Source of the DNA: Escallonia rubra
Taxonomy: Eukaryota > Streptophyta > Magnoliopsida > Escalloniales > Escalloniaceae
Assembly: GCA_033065855.1 (NCBI GenBank)
Contig: JAVXUO010000687.1
Location: forward strand, 92,001-156,000
DNA: 64,000 nt
Direction: 5' to 3'
The translations under genes and the position numbers were made by a program. This document shows positions 21,752-31,855 of the stretch, piece after piece (within the stretch, counting starts at the first letter, position 1; each line of letters begins with the position of its first letter). Below the pieces are notes generated by a model that ran no database searches, was not told the origin of the DNA, and saw only the letters and a list, made by a program, of their open reading frames with translations.

Positions 21752-21797
21752 TTAGGGTTAAATAATTGCTGATGGATCAGCAATTATTTAACCCTAA
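21752..21797. repeat. Perfect 21-bp inverted repeat, 4-base loop
   Basis: Arms 21752-21772 and 21777-21797 are exact complements around TGGA. Each arm reads TTAGGGTTAAATAATTGCTGA from its outer end minus nothing; the hairpin lies in the E0 3' tail just after the TA microsatellite. Confidence 0.92.
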
Positions 21798-21871
21798 TGT
21801 GCATTGAGATATATTTATTGGATTGAGAATGATTGTTGAGAATTTGTAATTATAGGTTTGGGTATTAAAAA

Positions 21872-22860
21872 TGTAACGCCCCGAAAATCCGGAGCTCCGT
21901 CGCCCTGGACTCCCGAAACGTTAACCTACCGGATCACATCAAACCTTTCAAAATGGTTCACTAACACATACTTCAAACTTCTAACTCGGCATTCGCTCAA
22001 ATATTTCAATATATGTACACTCCAAAAGGGGCCTTAGCTTAAGCTAGTCTTACAACTCCACAGTTCTAAGCTTAATTTAAATTCCTTACAAAGCAGCTAC
22101 AGCACTAGCGACCCACGTAGGGGTCTTACCATACAGTGGTGATGGGCTCATCGGAATCTCACTCAAACTCTAAACCCAATTTTGAGCATTCTGCAGCTGC
22201 CCATTACCTGTAGAAAAGAATCAAACAAAGGGTGAGCTTTTGAGAGCTCAGTAAGGTCGTATAAGGACTACCAAAAGAATTATGAAATGATTCCAAAGAA
22301 TCCAACCAACGAGGGTTTCCAAAACACTTCAAACGATCTAAATGGCTCAATAATTTCTAAAATGATCAAAATTCATCATATATAGATACCAGAATAAACA
22401 ATAACAAACACGACGGATTCCAAAATGGCCAATAACAGATCATTTCCAAAGTTATCATTCCAACATACAATAATGATTTCTCAAAGGGTTTCAGCACAAG
22501 TACAAATCATTTCAGACAATCATTTACAGTCATTTCCGTAACAGTCACGGTAAGATATAGTGCAGATAAAATCAAGAACGTTGATCCTGGGTGATCGCGA
22601 TGCCATTCCAGCAAAGCACAGATGTACACATGCATGATGTACCAGAATATAATTACTAGTCCCACTGGGTACTAACCTGCGTTCCATGCAGGATTCAGAT
22701 CAGCCTTATAATGCCTCCCCACAGAAAGGAATTCCCAGCTCAACGTTATCAACGATGTCAATGAGATAAACAAGAGGTGAGACGTGCACGTGTGTGAGGT
22801 ATGAAAATAAAAGTGCAAGTACCACAGTAGATCATTACATGCTACAAAATATAAATAAAA
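21872..22860 (-). mobile_element. Truncated Ty3/gypsy Tekay-like LTR (LTR F), 3' part
   Basis: Read on the minus strand it ends GGGGCGTTACA at 21872 and carries the block GACCTTACTGAGCTCTCAAAAG (22260-22239) followed by a pyrimidine tract and CAGGT-like acceptor (22207). It also has GTTAGTACCCAGTGGGACTAG near 22660-22678, paralleling LTR1 and LTR2. The flank 21867-21871 is AAAAA; the opposite end is not found, being lost near the Ogre/Tat leader at ~22860-22938. No coding is seen. Confidence 0.65.
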
Positions 22861-22920
22861 TACAATAAGGCCAAAATCAATAGAAACTTTTCAAGTCTAG
22901 TTCTCTTGTTTGTTTCGTCC

Positions 22921-22935
22921 CCAATGGAGTCGCCA
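22921..22935 (-). other. Primer binding site of an Ogre/Tat-type element
   Basis: On the minus strand, TGGCGACTCCATTGG begins with the TGG that pairs with a tRNA CCA tail. This sequence is characteristic next to LTRs of plant Tat/Ogre gypsy elements. The ~60 bp further left would be its leader, cut short there. Confidence 0.6.
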
Positions 22936-23779
22936 TTATGGCAAATCGCCTCGGAAAAATCCCCAGAAGGATTTATGGAATCCCTATCTTATTAATTAAA
23001 GAAAAATAGAAAAAATAAGTAAAACCCTAGAAATGACTCTAAAGTGTCCAAAAGGTAGTCAACCGAAAACTAAAAAATAGGTTCACAGACTAAGTTATGC
23101 AACGGAAAGGTGTTAGGCACCTGCCTCGTGCTTTTGGTCTCTACTTCATTTTTAATGATTATTGGCCTTAAAAACACGTAGCACACAGAATACGATGTAA
23201 CTAACCCTGAGTTTATTTTTAGATTTTTGGCTTGAACTCGACACCGGGGTCGAATTGCCTACGTATCCGATCAGACTAATTAGAATCAAAACTGTCATAG
23301 TTCAACTCTGATCCTACGGGGAATAATCTACATTTGGAACTTAGACTTTAGGCAAAGAAAATGGTAGAAAGACTTTTTTTGTTGTTTTTGAAATGAAATG
23401 TGGTCACCGGATAGAGAGAAAATCTATATGAACTTATAATCTAGAAAAGGTAGTAAAGATTACCTCGCAATTTAGCTTGCATCGACGACTCGGGATGTTC
23501 TTCGTAGAAAGACGCATGGAATTAGCTAAGCATTTTTTTCGAACAAATATAGAACCAGAATGGATGGTTTTATGTAGGATGCAAAGAGCAAAAAGACGTT
23601 TTAAGTGTGATTTGAATGGCTAGACTTCTCAAGAGAGATAGTATGTGTAACACCCCAAAATCAAAGGTTGGTTTTGCAGTTAAAAATAATAATAATAATA
23701 ATAATAAAGAAATAAAGCTAAGTATTTAATAGACCTTTAGCGACGATTTGGTGAGCAATATATAAGGAAAATACTAGAA

Positions 23780-23875
23780 CTGCAAATATGGGTAACCGCA
23801 GGGGGGAGGAATCGAACACGGGACCTCGAGGCCACTCCTCGAGGCCCCTTGCCAACTCAACCAACCCCCTTGGTT
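23780..23875 (-). mobile_element. tRNA-derived SINE-like insertion
   Basis: On the minus strand a box-A-like TGGTTGAGTTGGC (23863-23851) and box-B-like GTGTTCGATTCC (23819-23808) are spaced 31 bases apart, as in an RNA polymerase III promoter. A TGCGGTTACCC segment follows. The rest does not fold as a normal tRNA and there is no obvious tail or TSD, so it is more likely a SINE head than a tRNA gene. It lies inside LTR2 and has no evident counterpart in LTR1. Confidence 0.5.
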
Positions 23876-24181
23876 ATATTTTGTCAATTTCAGCGACCTT
23901 TTTTTACCGAAATGATGTAGATTAGTGAAGCTGGACGCTATAATTAATTAACGTGGGATAAGGAGTGGGTTAGTTAAAATTAATTTAAATCGAGGGTATT
24001 AGAAAATAAAAGGAATAAAATCTGATTTATTTTAAAAATAATGTCAACACTTTTATTTTGGAAGGAAAGGGGATCAAGGAAGAGATAAAAGTGGAGAGAA
24101 TTAAGCTACCTTAAGTGGGATTATTTGGTTACACAACAGAGCAAGGGAGAGACCGATATATAGAAAGATCAAAATGGAATT

Positions 24182-24185
<4 letters not shown>

Positions 24186-24219
<34 letters not shown>
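24186..24219. repeat. (GA)n microsatellite
   Basis: About 16 uninterrupted GA units within LTR2. Confidence 0.95.
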
Positions 24220-24224
<5 letters not shown>

Positions 24225-24682
24225 AAGGAGAAAGCGAGATACTGAGAGAGAGAAGAGCAACTGGAAAAGAGCGTGGAAAATAAACGGGACATTTCGGCGA
24301 TCGGAATAATTTTTTCGGTGAGCTTTCTCTCATCTTTTCTCTCTTGTTCTTTAATGGTTTATTAGATAAATGGGATAAAGGGAATCTGCTTTGGGGTTTG
24401 GGATAGAAAACAGCCACGAGGGGCTGTAGGTATAGAAAGAGAGACGGAGAGAGGGCAGCCGCAAAGGACTGCGGTTGAGAGTGTTTAGGCTGCGTGAGGG
24501 AGAAGTGAGAAGAAGGAGCCTTGCCGTGGTTTTCTATGTGTATGAGCGCAGTGAAGAGGGATGGCTGCGGTAAAGGCAGCCGTGAGTAGGTTCATGTACA
24601 TTGTGTGTTTATGTGTGAGTGTTTGGGCGAGAAAGAACAGCCGTGAAGGGACCACTTTTAAAGAGAGAGACAGCCATGTAAG

Positions 24683-25100
24683 TGTTGTATGTGGAGCCTG
24701 ATTTCAATCCAGAGACATTGTTACAACGAGGTAGTGACCCGAAATCAAGTTTTTGTGAGGTTGTCCCACATTGCTTAAGGAAAGAAGGTCACAACTTAGC
24801 CCAAGTATATAAGTGTTTTGTCCCACATTGGTTATTTAGAGAAAGATCACCTCTTAGCTCTAAATAAATATACATGGTCTTGTATTGTTTTGGGTCAAGA
24901 GAGAAAACCACAACATAAAGTGGGGGTTAAGATTTTGGTTGTAACGCTGCTGAATAGTGAAATCGAAATCTGGTCATACTCCGGGGACGTAGCCATATTG
25001 GTGAACCTCGTAATTCTTGTGTTGTGCGTTTGGTTCATTTTAAATTTCTCATTTCTTTTTTCTTCAATATATTGCTTCGTAGTCGCTGCGTTTCGTAACA
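24683..25100 (+). repeat. 5' LTR of copia A
   Basis: It runs TGTTGTATGTGG to GTTTCGTAACA, the same length as the 3' LTR, with about 5 differences counted by eye (near 24709, 24717, 24745, 24802 and the T/C-rich 3' part). It carries TCCCACATTG twice, around the TATA-like site. Confidence 0.97.
24806..24812 (+). promoter_or_regulatory. Putative TATA box of the copia A LTR
   Basis: TATATAA lies about 125 bases into the LTR, between two TCCCACATTG repeats, and is identical in the 3' LTR at 31979-31985. Confidence 0.5.
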
Positions 25101-25102
25101 AC

Positions 25103-25114
25103 TGGTACCAGAGC
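25103..25114 (+). other. Primer binding site of copia A (initiator Met tRNA type)
   Basis: TGGTACCAGAGC lies two bases after the LTR and differs at one base from the usual TGGTATCAGAGC. Confidence 0.85.
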
Positions 25115-25161
25115 TTGGGTTCGAGTCTTACTCACATAGGTTCTACGTTTGAGTGGGAGGA

Positions 25162-27579
25162 ATGGCCGAAGAAGGTAAAGGAAAGATCGAGAAGTTTAAT
25201 GGTATGAATTTCCAGTGGTGGAAGATGAAAGTTGAAGACTACTTGTATCAGAAGGATCTGTATCTACCGCTGGTGGGAGAGAAACCTGAAGCGATGAATG
25301 CGAGTGAGTGGGCGATTTTGGACAGAAAGGCGCTGGCTACAGTAAGACTTAGCCTAACCCCACAAGTAGCATTCAATATCTCCAAGGAAAAAACTACTGC
25401 TGCTGTGATGAAAGCATTTGAGAAATTGTATGAAAAACCTTCTGCTTCGAATAAGGTATTTCTCATGAAGAAACTGTTTAATATGAGAATGTCTGAAAAT
25501 GGTTCTCTTGTTGATCATTTAAATGATTTTAACGGTGTTACAAATCAATTGGAATCTGTCGGCATTAATTTTGATGATGAAATTAGGGCTTTGTTGTTTC
25601 TGTGTTCACTACCTGATAGTTGGAATAACTTGGTGACGACAGTGAGTAATTCTACTATCTCTGGAACGCTAACACTTAATGATGTTGTGAGTTCTGTGAT
25701 GAATGATGAAATGCGAAGAAAGACAATTGGTGATGGTATATCATCTAGTACTGCTTTGTCCGTGGAATCCAGAGGTAGACAGAATAACAGGGGAAGAAGT
25801 CCTACAAGAGGAAGATCAAAATCAAGAGGCAAGTCGAAGTCCAAAAGGAGAACCATAGTATGCTGGAATTGTAATAAGGAGGGTCATAAGAAGAATGATT
25901 GTACAGAACCAAAGAAGAAAAAGGGAGCAGAGGGAAGACAAGGTGATGATGAAGGGGCAAACATGGTAAGTTCAAACGAACGGACATATGACGATTTATG
26001 TTTTTCTGCTACAGTGGAAGATAATTTCAAAGTGTGGTATGTAGACTCAGGAGCCTCGATTCATTGTACATCTCATAGGGATTATTTTAGTGATTATGTT
26101 CATGGTGATTATGGACATGTGACTGTCGGGAATGGATATCGGTGTAACATTGTTGGAAAGGGAAAAGTCAAAATTAAACTGTCAAATGGAGGAACCCTAA
26201 TTTTGAATGATGTTAGACATATTCCAGAACTGCAGAAGAACCTTATATCCGTCAGCGGGTTGGATCGTGAAGGCTATTTTGTGGCATTTGGTGAAAAACA
26301 GTGGAAGGTGACCAAAGGGTCGATGGTGGTAGCAAGAGGAGAAAGAGTAGGAACCCTATATACTCTTTCAGGTACCCATAACCACTCTATCTCTTTGGCT
26401 TTTACAGAAAATCAGAGAACCACATTATGGCATCACAGGTTGGGACATTTGAGTGAGAGTGGTATGAAAATTCTGCACTCAAAGAATGCATTGCCAGGGA
26501 TGAAGAACATTCAGTTAAATTTCTGTGAGGGTTGTGTCTATGGAAAGCAAAAGCGGGTCAGTTTTCGGAAGGATGGTAAAGAGAGGAAGACTGAAAGACT
26601 GGAGTTAGTTCATACGGATGTTTGCGGACCTATTACAGTAAAGTCTCTTGGAGGTAATTTCTACTTTGTTTCTTTTATAGATGATGCTAGTAGAAAGACC
26701 TGGATATATGCCATCAAACAGAAATCTGATGTTTATCACACTTTTAAGAAGTGGAAAGCTCTTGTTGAGAATGAAACATGGAACAAAGTAAAATGCCTAA
26801 AATCTGACAATGGGGGTGAGTATCGTGATGGAGGGTTCCAAGAATATTGTTCCAATAATGGTATCAGGTTAATAAGAACTGTTAAGAGGACACCTCAAGA
26901 AAATGGCTTGGCAGAGAGGATGAATCGAACCATCATGGAACGGGCAAGGTGTATAAGAATACATGCTGATTTACCTCTATAGTTCTGGGCAGCAGCTGTG
27001 GATACTGCCGTATATTTAATTAACAGAAGTCCAGCCAGTGCTCTCAATGGTGGTATTCCTGAAGAAGAATGGTCAGGTAAACCAGTAAATTATTCTTTTC
27101 TGAGAGTTTTTGGATGTATTGCTTATGCTCATATTGATAAAGAGGAGAGGAAGAAACTTGACTCTAAATCTCAGAAGTGTGTATTGATTGGATATGGAGG
27201 TGATGAATATGGTTATCGTTTGTGGGACTACGAACATAACAAAATCATCAGGAGTAGGGCTGTCATATTCAATGAATCACGGTTGTATAAGCATAGGTTA
27301 CAAGAACATGGAATTGAAAGAGAAGACAAGGAATACATGGAACTTGATGAGCCAGAAGATGGATGGATACCCAGGATAGAAAGTCCAGAAGTCCTTGATG
27401 AGACAACTGATACTGAAATGGGAGCTGGTGATCAACAACAAGTGCCTGAAACTCTTAACCTCAGAAGAAGTAGTCGGGTAAGGAAAGCTCCTGACAGACT
27501 TTATCTTCCCCTCGATTATATTTTGTATACTGATTCTGGTGAGCCAGAATGTTATCAAGAAGCGATATATACAGGATAA
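25162..27579 (+). pseudogene. Copia A gag-protease-integrase
   Basis: The first ATG is at 25162 (MAEEGKGKIEKFNG); the frame is open for 606 codons to a TAG at 26980, then resumes in the same frame to a TAA at 27577. Residues from the ATG: Gag with a UBN2-like retrotransposon domain, zinc knuckle CWNCNKEGHKKNDC from ~234, aspartic protease DSGA at ~295-298, GAG-pre-integrase WHHRLGH from ~423, and the integrase core with D486, D549 and E585 (spacing 62 and 35). After the stop come the integrase C-terminal part with AVYLINRSPASAL and the Ser/Arg linker RRSSRVRKAP. All key residues are kept. Only the stop codon and the break at the E4 site inactivate it. Confidence 0.93.
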
Positions 27580-27581
27580 AT

Positions 27582-27820
27582 CACTACAAGAAAACAGGTT
27601 TTTAGTGACGGAATTTGGCTCCGTCACTAAAATTCCGTCACCTAAAAGGCTTTTAGTGACGGAATTTGCTCCGTCACTAAAATTCCGTCACCTAAACTAA
27701 CCAATGTTAAGAAAACAGATTTTTAGTGGCGGAATTTGGCTCCGTCACTAAAATTTCGTCACCTAAAAGACTTTTAGTGACGGAATTGGCTCCGTCACTA
27801 AAATTCCGTCACCTAAAACT
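27582..27820 (+). repeat. Tandemly duplicated left terminus of E4
   Basis: Unit 1 (27582-27702) and unit 2 (27703-27820) are ~120 bp each and align throughout, including the AAGAAAACAG part of the terminus. Unit 2 has lost the CACTAC letters, so only the outer copy looks usable. Confidence 0.85.
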
Positions 27821-27929
27821 AATAATTCTAATTTTAATTATTTTTTGTTTTTTTTTTAGTTTTGGAAAAATCCCCAAATGTAAAAATTAGGGCTTTTTCT
27901 TTTCTTTTCATTATCCCTCCATCTCTTTG

Positions 27930-28352
27930 AGCTCCTCCCGCCGCCTCCTTTCTCCCCAAATTCTCACCGGCCCCCTCCCTTTCTCCCCATTCCGTCACCG
28001 CCGGCCAAGGAAGCCACAGAGATGGACAACCAGCTGTAAGCCCGAAGCCACGACGAGACCGCGAGCTCGAGCGGCGAACGGCGAGCTGCGAGCGGCGCAC
28101 GGCGAGCTGCAACGGCGATTCAGGCGAACGGCGAGCTGGGAGCGGCAAGCAGCTTGCGGATCTGCTGCTATGGACGGCCACCTCTGCCGACGCCGACGCC
28201 GGCAGCCGCTACCGCTACACGCGGACGGACGGCCACCTCTGCTCCATTCCTCCGGTCACTCCACTCCACCGGACCACCGGCGCTAACAGCTCTGAGGCTC
28301 TGAGCTCCCAGTCTTCTTCGGTCTTCACCACCGGTGGGCGAATCGGCGATAA
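27930..28352 (+). other. E4 GC-rich leader, possibly first exon
   Basis: A CCG/CGG-rich tract with degenerate GGCGAGCTGCGAGC repeats ends at a donor-like AAAG|GTATGTTCCG (28349-28358). Frames of 115-119 codons on both strands have no domain. By analogy with E0, E1 and E2 this is the promoter-proximal end. Confidence 0.5.
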
Positions 28353-28600
28353 AGGTATGTTCCGAATTCTGATGCGGTCCACGCTTCATAACCAGTAACA
28401 CACCGTTTATATTCTCCCTCTGCTAATAGGAACTCTGTATCTACTGCATGTGATAAATGAAAAGCGAAAAAGTTGCCCACTGATTGTACTTCAGCTGTTC
28501 CAATCAATCGCCAAAATTGATCGACAACCCATTGAACTAGATTCTGTGTAAACACCCTGTTGTCAATAAACCTGCCTACAAGTGAATTTGCCCATCTCGT
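28350..28600 (-). pseudogene. Fragment resembling a DUF4283 domain, captured in E4
   Basis: The minus strand reads RWANSLVGRFIDNRVFTQN, then VVDQFWRLIGTAEVQSVGN, FFAFHLSHAVDTEFLLAEGE and GYEAW. The pattern (LVGRF, then W near the middle, then FFAFHL, then LLAEG, then W) fits DUF4283, a domain of plant retroelement-derived zinc-knuckle proteins. It is antisense to the presumed E4 transcript and lacks the zinc knuckle. Confidence 0.45.
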
Positions 28601-29439
28601 TCTCTAAAAGGATAGCAATTCGGGATCTACTATCACCGTCCACATCGCTCTAAAACAGGATTTTCATCTATATTAGAGGACTCAAAACACTAGAAGAGGA
28701 GGCCATTAATGAAACTGTGAAAAACACAGCCTCGACCCACTCACAAGGGAAGAGAAACCCACAGGAACAGAGACTAAAGGTCAGACTTTGAGAGGGTTAA
28801 AACTGCCTTGGAACATTACTCTCTGGCAGGGTGAGATATTTAACTCGGTCACAATGCAGAACTTAGCTTGCAGGGGAGGGTACGAGATCGTGCCTCGTCT
28901 TCGCAACAATTCATTTTTTGAATTGGGTGGTCTACCGCCTTTGGTATCGGTGATCTGATGAGTGTCCACTTGGATGGAAAGTGAGTTCAATAGCTATTAG
29001 CTGCCATGTTGATATTTGGTCCCCGTTTGACAAGTCATTGGCCAAGTATGATTTTCAATAGGACTACCGTCACAATCACGAAAAGAAACTTCGTTTTATT
29101 GGATAATTATTGGAAAATACAGCACATCTACCACACAGTTCAAATGCAAACTGAATTCAAATGCACAACGGTATACAAGCAGCTAGAGCATTAAGCCTTC
29201 TTAAACATAACCTTGAAGGGCACATCGCTCAATGTCAACTGCCTCCTGCCATTTTGGATGAGAATGCCGACATCTTTACACCGTGGTAATGGAAATAGTG
29301 AGCTTGCTTAGATAATAACTTAAGTGTAGTCTAATTAAATTATGTGCGGGCATATATGATTCATGATTCTTCACCATATTATTTATGATGTGAATTTTTA
29401 GTAATTGTTAGTTAAATTTATCTTTATATGATTGTGCAG
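28601..29439. other. E4 interior without a recognised gene
   Basis: AT-rich, single-copy-looking sequence, possibly intron. Short frames (62-69 codons) show no domain. Confidence 0.5.
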
Positions 29440-29529
29440 CCATCCAGAAATACTGAGGATGATGATGATGATGACAATGATGATTTGGATGCCAATGAGG
29501 AGTATGACCTTAATAAGGATGGAAATTGA
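29440..29529 (+). pseudogene. E4 acidic 3' exon
   Basis: After an acceptor-like TATGATTGTGCAG the frame reads PSRNTEDDDDDDNDDLDANE, then EYDLNKDGN and TGA (29527-29529). Acidic C-termini also end tnp2 in E1, so this may be the last remnant of a transposase gene or of a captured gene. Confidence 0.4.
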
Positions 29530-29619
29530 GTGACCAACTAATCCCCTCTCTTTAATTTGAAGGGTTCAAACATCAACTTACTTTCATGTTTAAGGATGAT
29601 CGCTACTATATGATAGTTT

Positions 29620-29830
29620 AGGATTTGTGTTGGACTTGGTATTTTATGCGTTTGTGAACTTGTGGAGTTTGTGTTGATGAAAATTGTGGAGGTTGATTTG
29701 ATAATGGATATTGTGTTAATGGATTTTGTGGAGATTGACGTAGTAATGGATTTTGTGAAGATTGATGTAGTAATGGATTTGGTGTGCTTGATGAGTTGAT
29801 GGATTTGTTGTATACAGGTTTGAAAAAAAA
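29620..29830 (+). repeat. Degenerate ~30-bp tandem repeats
   Basis: Five to six units of the type TTGATGTAGTAATGGATTTTG with variation. The antisense 74-codon Pro/Gln/Ser-rich frame is a by-product. Confidence 0.75.
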
Positions 29831-29879
29831 ATGGGATTTCACAAAAATAGGCGGAACTATACTTCTTTTGTTTTATAAT

Positions 29880-30263
29880 TTTAGCGACGATTATGATTTG
29901 TCGCTAAAAGCATAAAACATTGATAAAATACCTTTAGTGACGGAATTTTTCCGTCACCATTTATTTTAGTGACGTATTTCATGTGGCGGAATTTTCCGTC
30001 ACCAATTGTTTTATACGAAATTAAAAAAAGATATTCGAAATATAAAATACCTTTAGTGACGGAAATTTTCCGTCACTAAATGTCTCCATTCCGTCACTAA
30101 ATTTAGTGACGGAATCGTTAATTCCGTCACCAGCTTTTTAGTGACGGGGGTATACGTGACGGAAGCGTGTGACGGAATTTTCCGTCACTAAAACTTTTAG
30201 TGACGGAAATTGCGTTTTTAGTGACGGAAATTTCCGTCACTAAAAACCTGTTTTCTTGTAGTG
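29880..30263 (-). repeat. E4 right terminus and subterminal repeats
   Basis: Repeated TTTAGTGACGGAA/TTCCGTCACTAAA leads into the terminus complementary to CACTACAAGAAAACAGG. Confidence 0.92.
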
Positions 30264-30266
30264 AAT

Positions 30267-31780
30267 CCAGGTTACAGTGGGAGCAAGCCATGAAAGATGA
30301 GATGGCTTCACTTGAGCAAAACCAAACTTGGGATTTGGTAAAGCTCCCTGCAGGTAAAAATGTTTTGTACAATAAATGGGTATACAGGATTAAAAATGAA
30401 GCTGGAGGAACAAAGAGATACAAGGCAAGACTAGTTGTGAAAGGGTATCGACAGAGGAAAGGCATTGATTTCCAAGAAATCTTCTCTCATGTTGTGAAGA
30501 TGACTTCAATTCGTACGATATTGAGCATTGTAGCTATAGAGGACTTACATCTGGAGCAACTGGATGTTAAGACAGCATTTCTCCATGGGGATTTGGAGGA
30601 AGAAATCTACATGCATCAGCCAAAGGGGTTTGAAGTCAAGGGTAAGGAGGGAATGGTTTGCAGGTTGAAGAGGAGCTTGTATGGCCTAAAGCAAGCTCCT
30701 AAACAGTGGTATTTGAAGTTTGACAGTTTTATGAAGCAGACAAACTTCACTAGATGCGACTCTGATCACTGCGTTTATTTTCAGAAGTTTAATAGTGAAG
30801 ATTTCATTATTTTAACTCTGTATGTAGATGATATGCTTGTAGCAGGTTCAAGCATGGGAATGATTAATGAACTCAAGAAGAAGTTGGCAAGTAATTTCTC
30901 TATGAAGGACTTGGGAGAGGCAAAACAACTTATTGGCATGAGGATAACCAGGGACAAAAAACAGAAAAAGTTATGGTTGTCACAGGAAGAGTACATTGAA
31001 AAGGTTTTGAGGAGATTTAACTTGCATGCCTCTAAACCTGTGACGACTCCTTTAGCAGCCCACTTCAAGCTTTCAAAGGAATTGAGTCCCAAGAACAGGG
31101 AGGATGAAGAATACATGGCACAGATACCGTACACCTCTGCTGTGGGAAATCTCATGTATGCCATGGTCAGTACAAGGCCAGATATTGCACATGCAGTTGG
31201 AGTTGTGAGCAGATTCATGACAAACCCAAGAAAGGAACATTGGCAAGCAGTGAAGTGGATTCTCAGGTATTTGAGAGGAACATCCATGTTCTGCTTATGT
31301 TTTAAGGGTAATAACATAGATGTGCGAGGCTATGTAGATGCAGACCATGGCGGTGATAGAGACAACGGGAGAAGCACCACGGGATATGTTTTTTCTGTAG
31401 GAGGGACTGCAGTAAGCTGGATCTCTAAGTTACAGAAGATTGTTGCATTGTCTACAACAGAAGCAGAATATGTTGCTGTGACAGAAACAAGCAAGGAAAT
31501 AATTTGGCTTTAGAGGTTGTTGACAGAGTTGGGATATGGGCAAGTAGATTGTAAGCTATGGACTGATAGTCAGAGTGCAATACATCTTGCCAAGAACTCA
31601 GCATTTAATTCGAGGACCAAGCATATTCAGTTGAGGTATCACTTTATACGATCTCTGTTAGAGGATGGACAGCTGAACTTGGAAAATATTGAAGGCAACA
31701 AGAATCCCACGAATATGTTAACGAAGGTGGTTGACAGGCAAAAGTTGAGCTTATGCTCAACTTTGATTAGTCTTCGTTGA
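30267..31780 (+). pseudogene. Copia A reverse transcriptase-RNase H
   Basis: It resumes right after the E4 TSD with RLQWEQAMKDEMASLEQNQT, the usual copia RT start. RT landmarks include QLDVKTAFLHGDLEEEIYM, LYGLKQAPKQWY and the catalytic LYVDDMLVAG (~30820). RNase H follows with GYVDADHGGD, STTGYVF, LSTTEAEYVA, a TAG at 31511, and then LWTDSQSAIHLAKN and RTKHIQLRYHFIR. The expected FSPVVK is FSHVVK. Relative to the upstream part the frame is offset by one base. Otherwise complete. Confidence 0.93.
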
Positions 31781-31844
31781 TGCTTCTTGGATGAGTATGA
31801 CCAGCATTTGTGTGGAGTTTCAGCATTGGGTTGTATCAGTCTCC

Positions 31845-31855
31845 AAGTGGGAGAT
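31845..31855 (+). other. Polypurine tract of copia A
   Basis: AAGTGGGAGAT immediately precedes the 3' LTR. Confidence 0.85.

Larger units (their letters stand above)
799..21871 (+). mobile_element. CACTA (En/Spm) element E0, internally deleted and heavily interrupted
   Basis: The left end (799) is a degenerate CACTA terminus followed by subterminal TTAGCGACGG repeats (~817-846, then 7436-7620 and 8076-8290). After removing later insertions (847-7430, 8601-19038, 19516-20725) the order is terminus, subterminal repeats, GC-rich leader (8291-8580), an AT-rich tract, CCTAATTAA arrays, a conserved hairpin block (21240-21400), the last tnpA-like exon (21448-21549) and a 3' tail resembling the E1 tail. 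That order is colinear with E1 and E2 in the opposite orientation. All of tnp2 and most of tnpA are gone, so E0 is non-autonomous. The right terminus is not found; an LTR begins at 21872. That these pieces form one element is my inference from colinearity. Confidence 0.6.
27582..30263 (+). mobile_element. Non-autonomous CACTA element E4, inserted in copia A pol
   Basis: Both ends begin CACTACAAGAAAACAGG and the inverted repeats match perfectly for about 32 bases. The 3-bp TSD AAT is at 27579-27581 and 30264-30266. Subterminal repeats are TTTAGTGACGGAA, not the TTAGCGACGG of E0/E1, though TTAGCGACGA occurs at 29881. The interior holds a GC-rich leader, a minus-strand DUF4283-like fragment, and a small acidic 3' exon, but no tnp2 or tnpA that I recognise. 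Confidence 0.97.

Noticed and set aside
21867..21876. TSD AAAAA for the LTR at 21872
   Set aside because: The other end of the LTR is not found, and five A's in AT-rich DNA carry no weight.
23780..23875. A functional tRNA gene
   Set aside because: Only box A and box B are clear; acceptor stem and anticodon arm do not fit, so a SINE-like origin is preferred.
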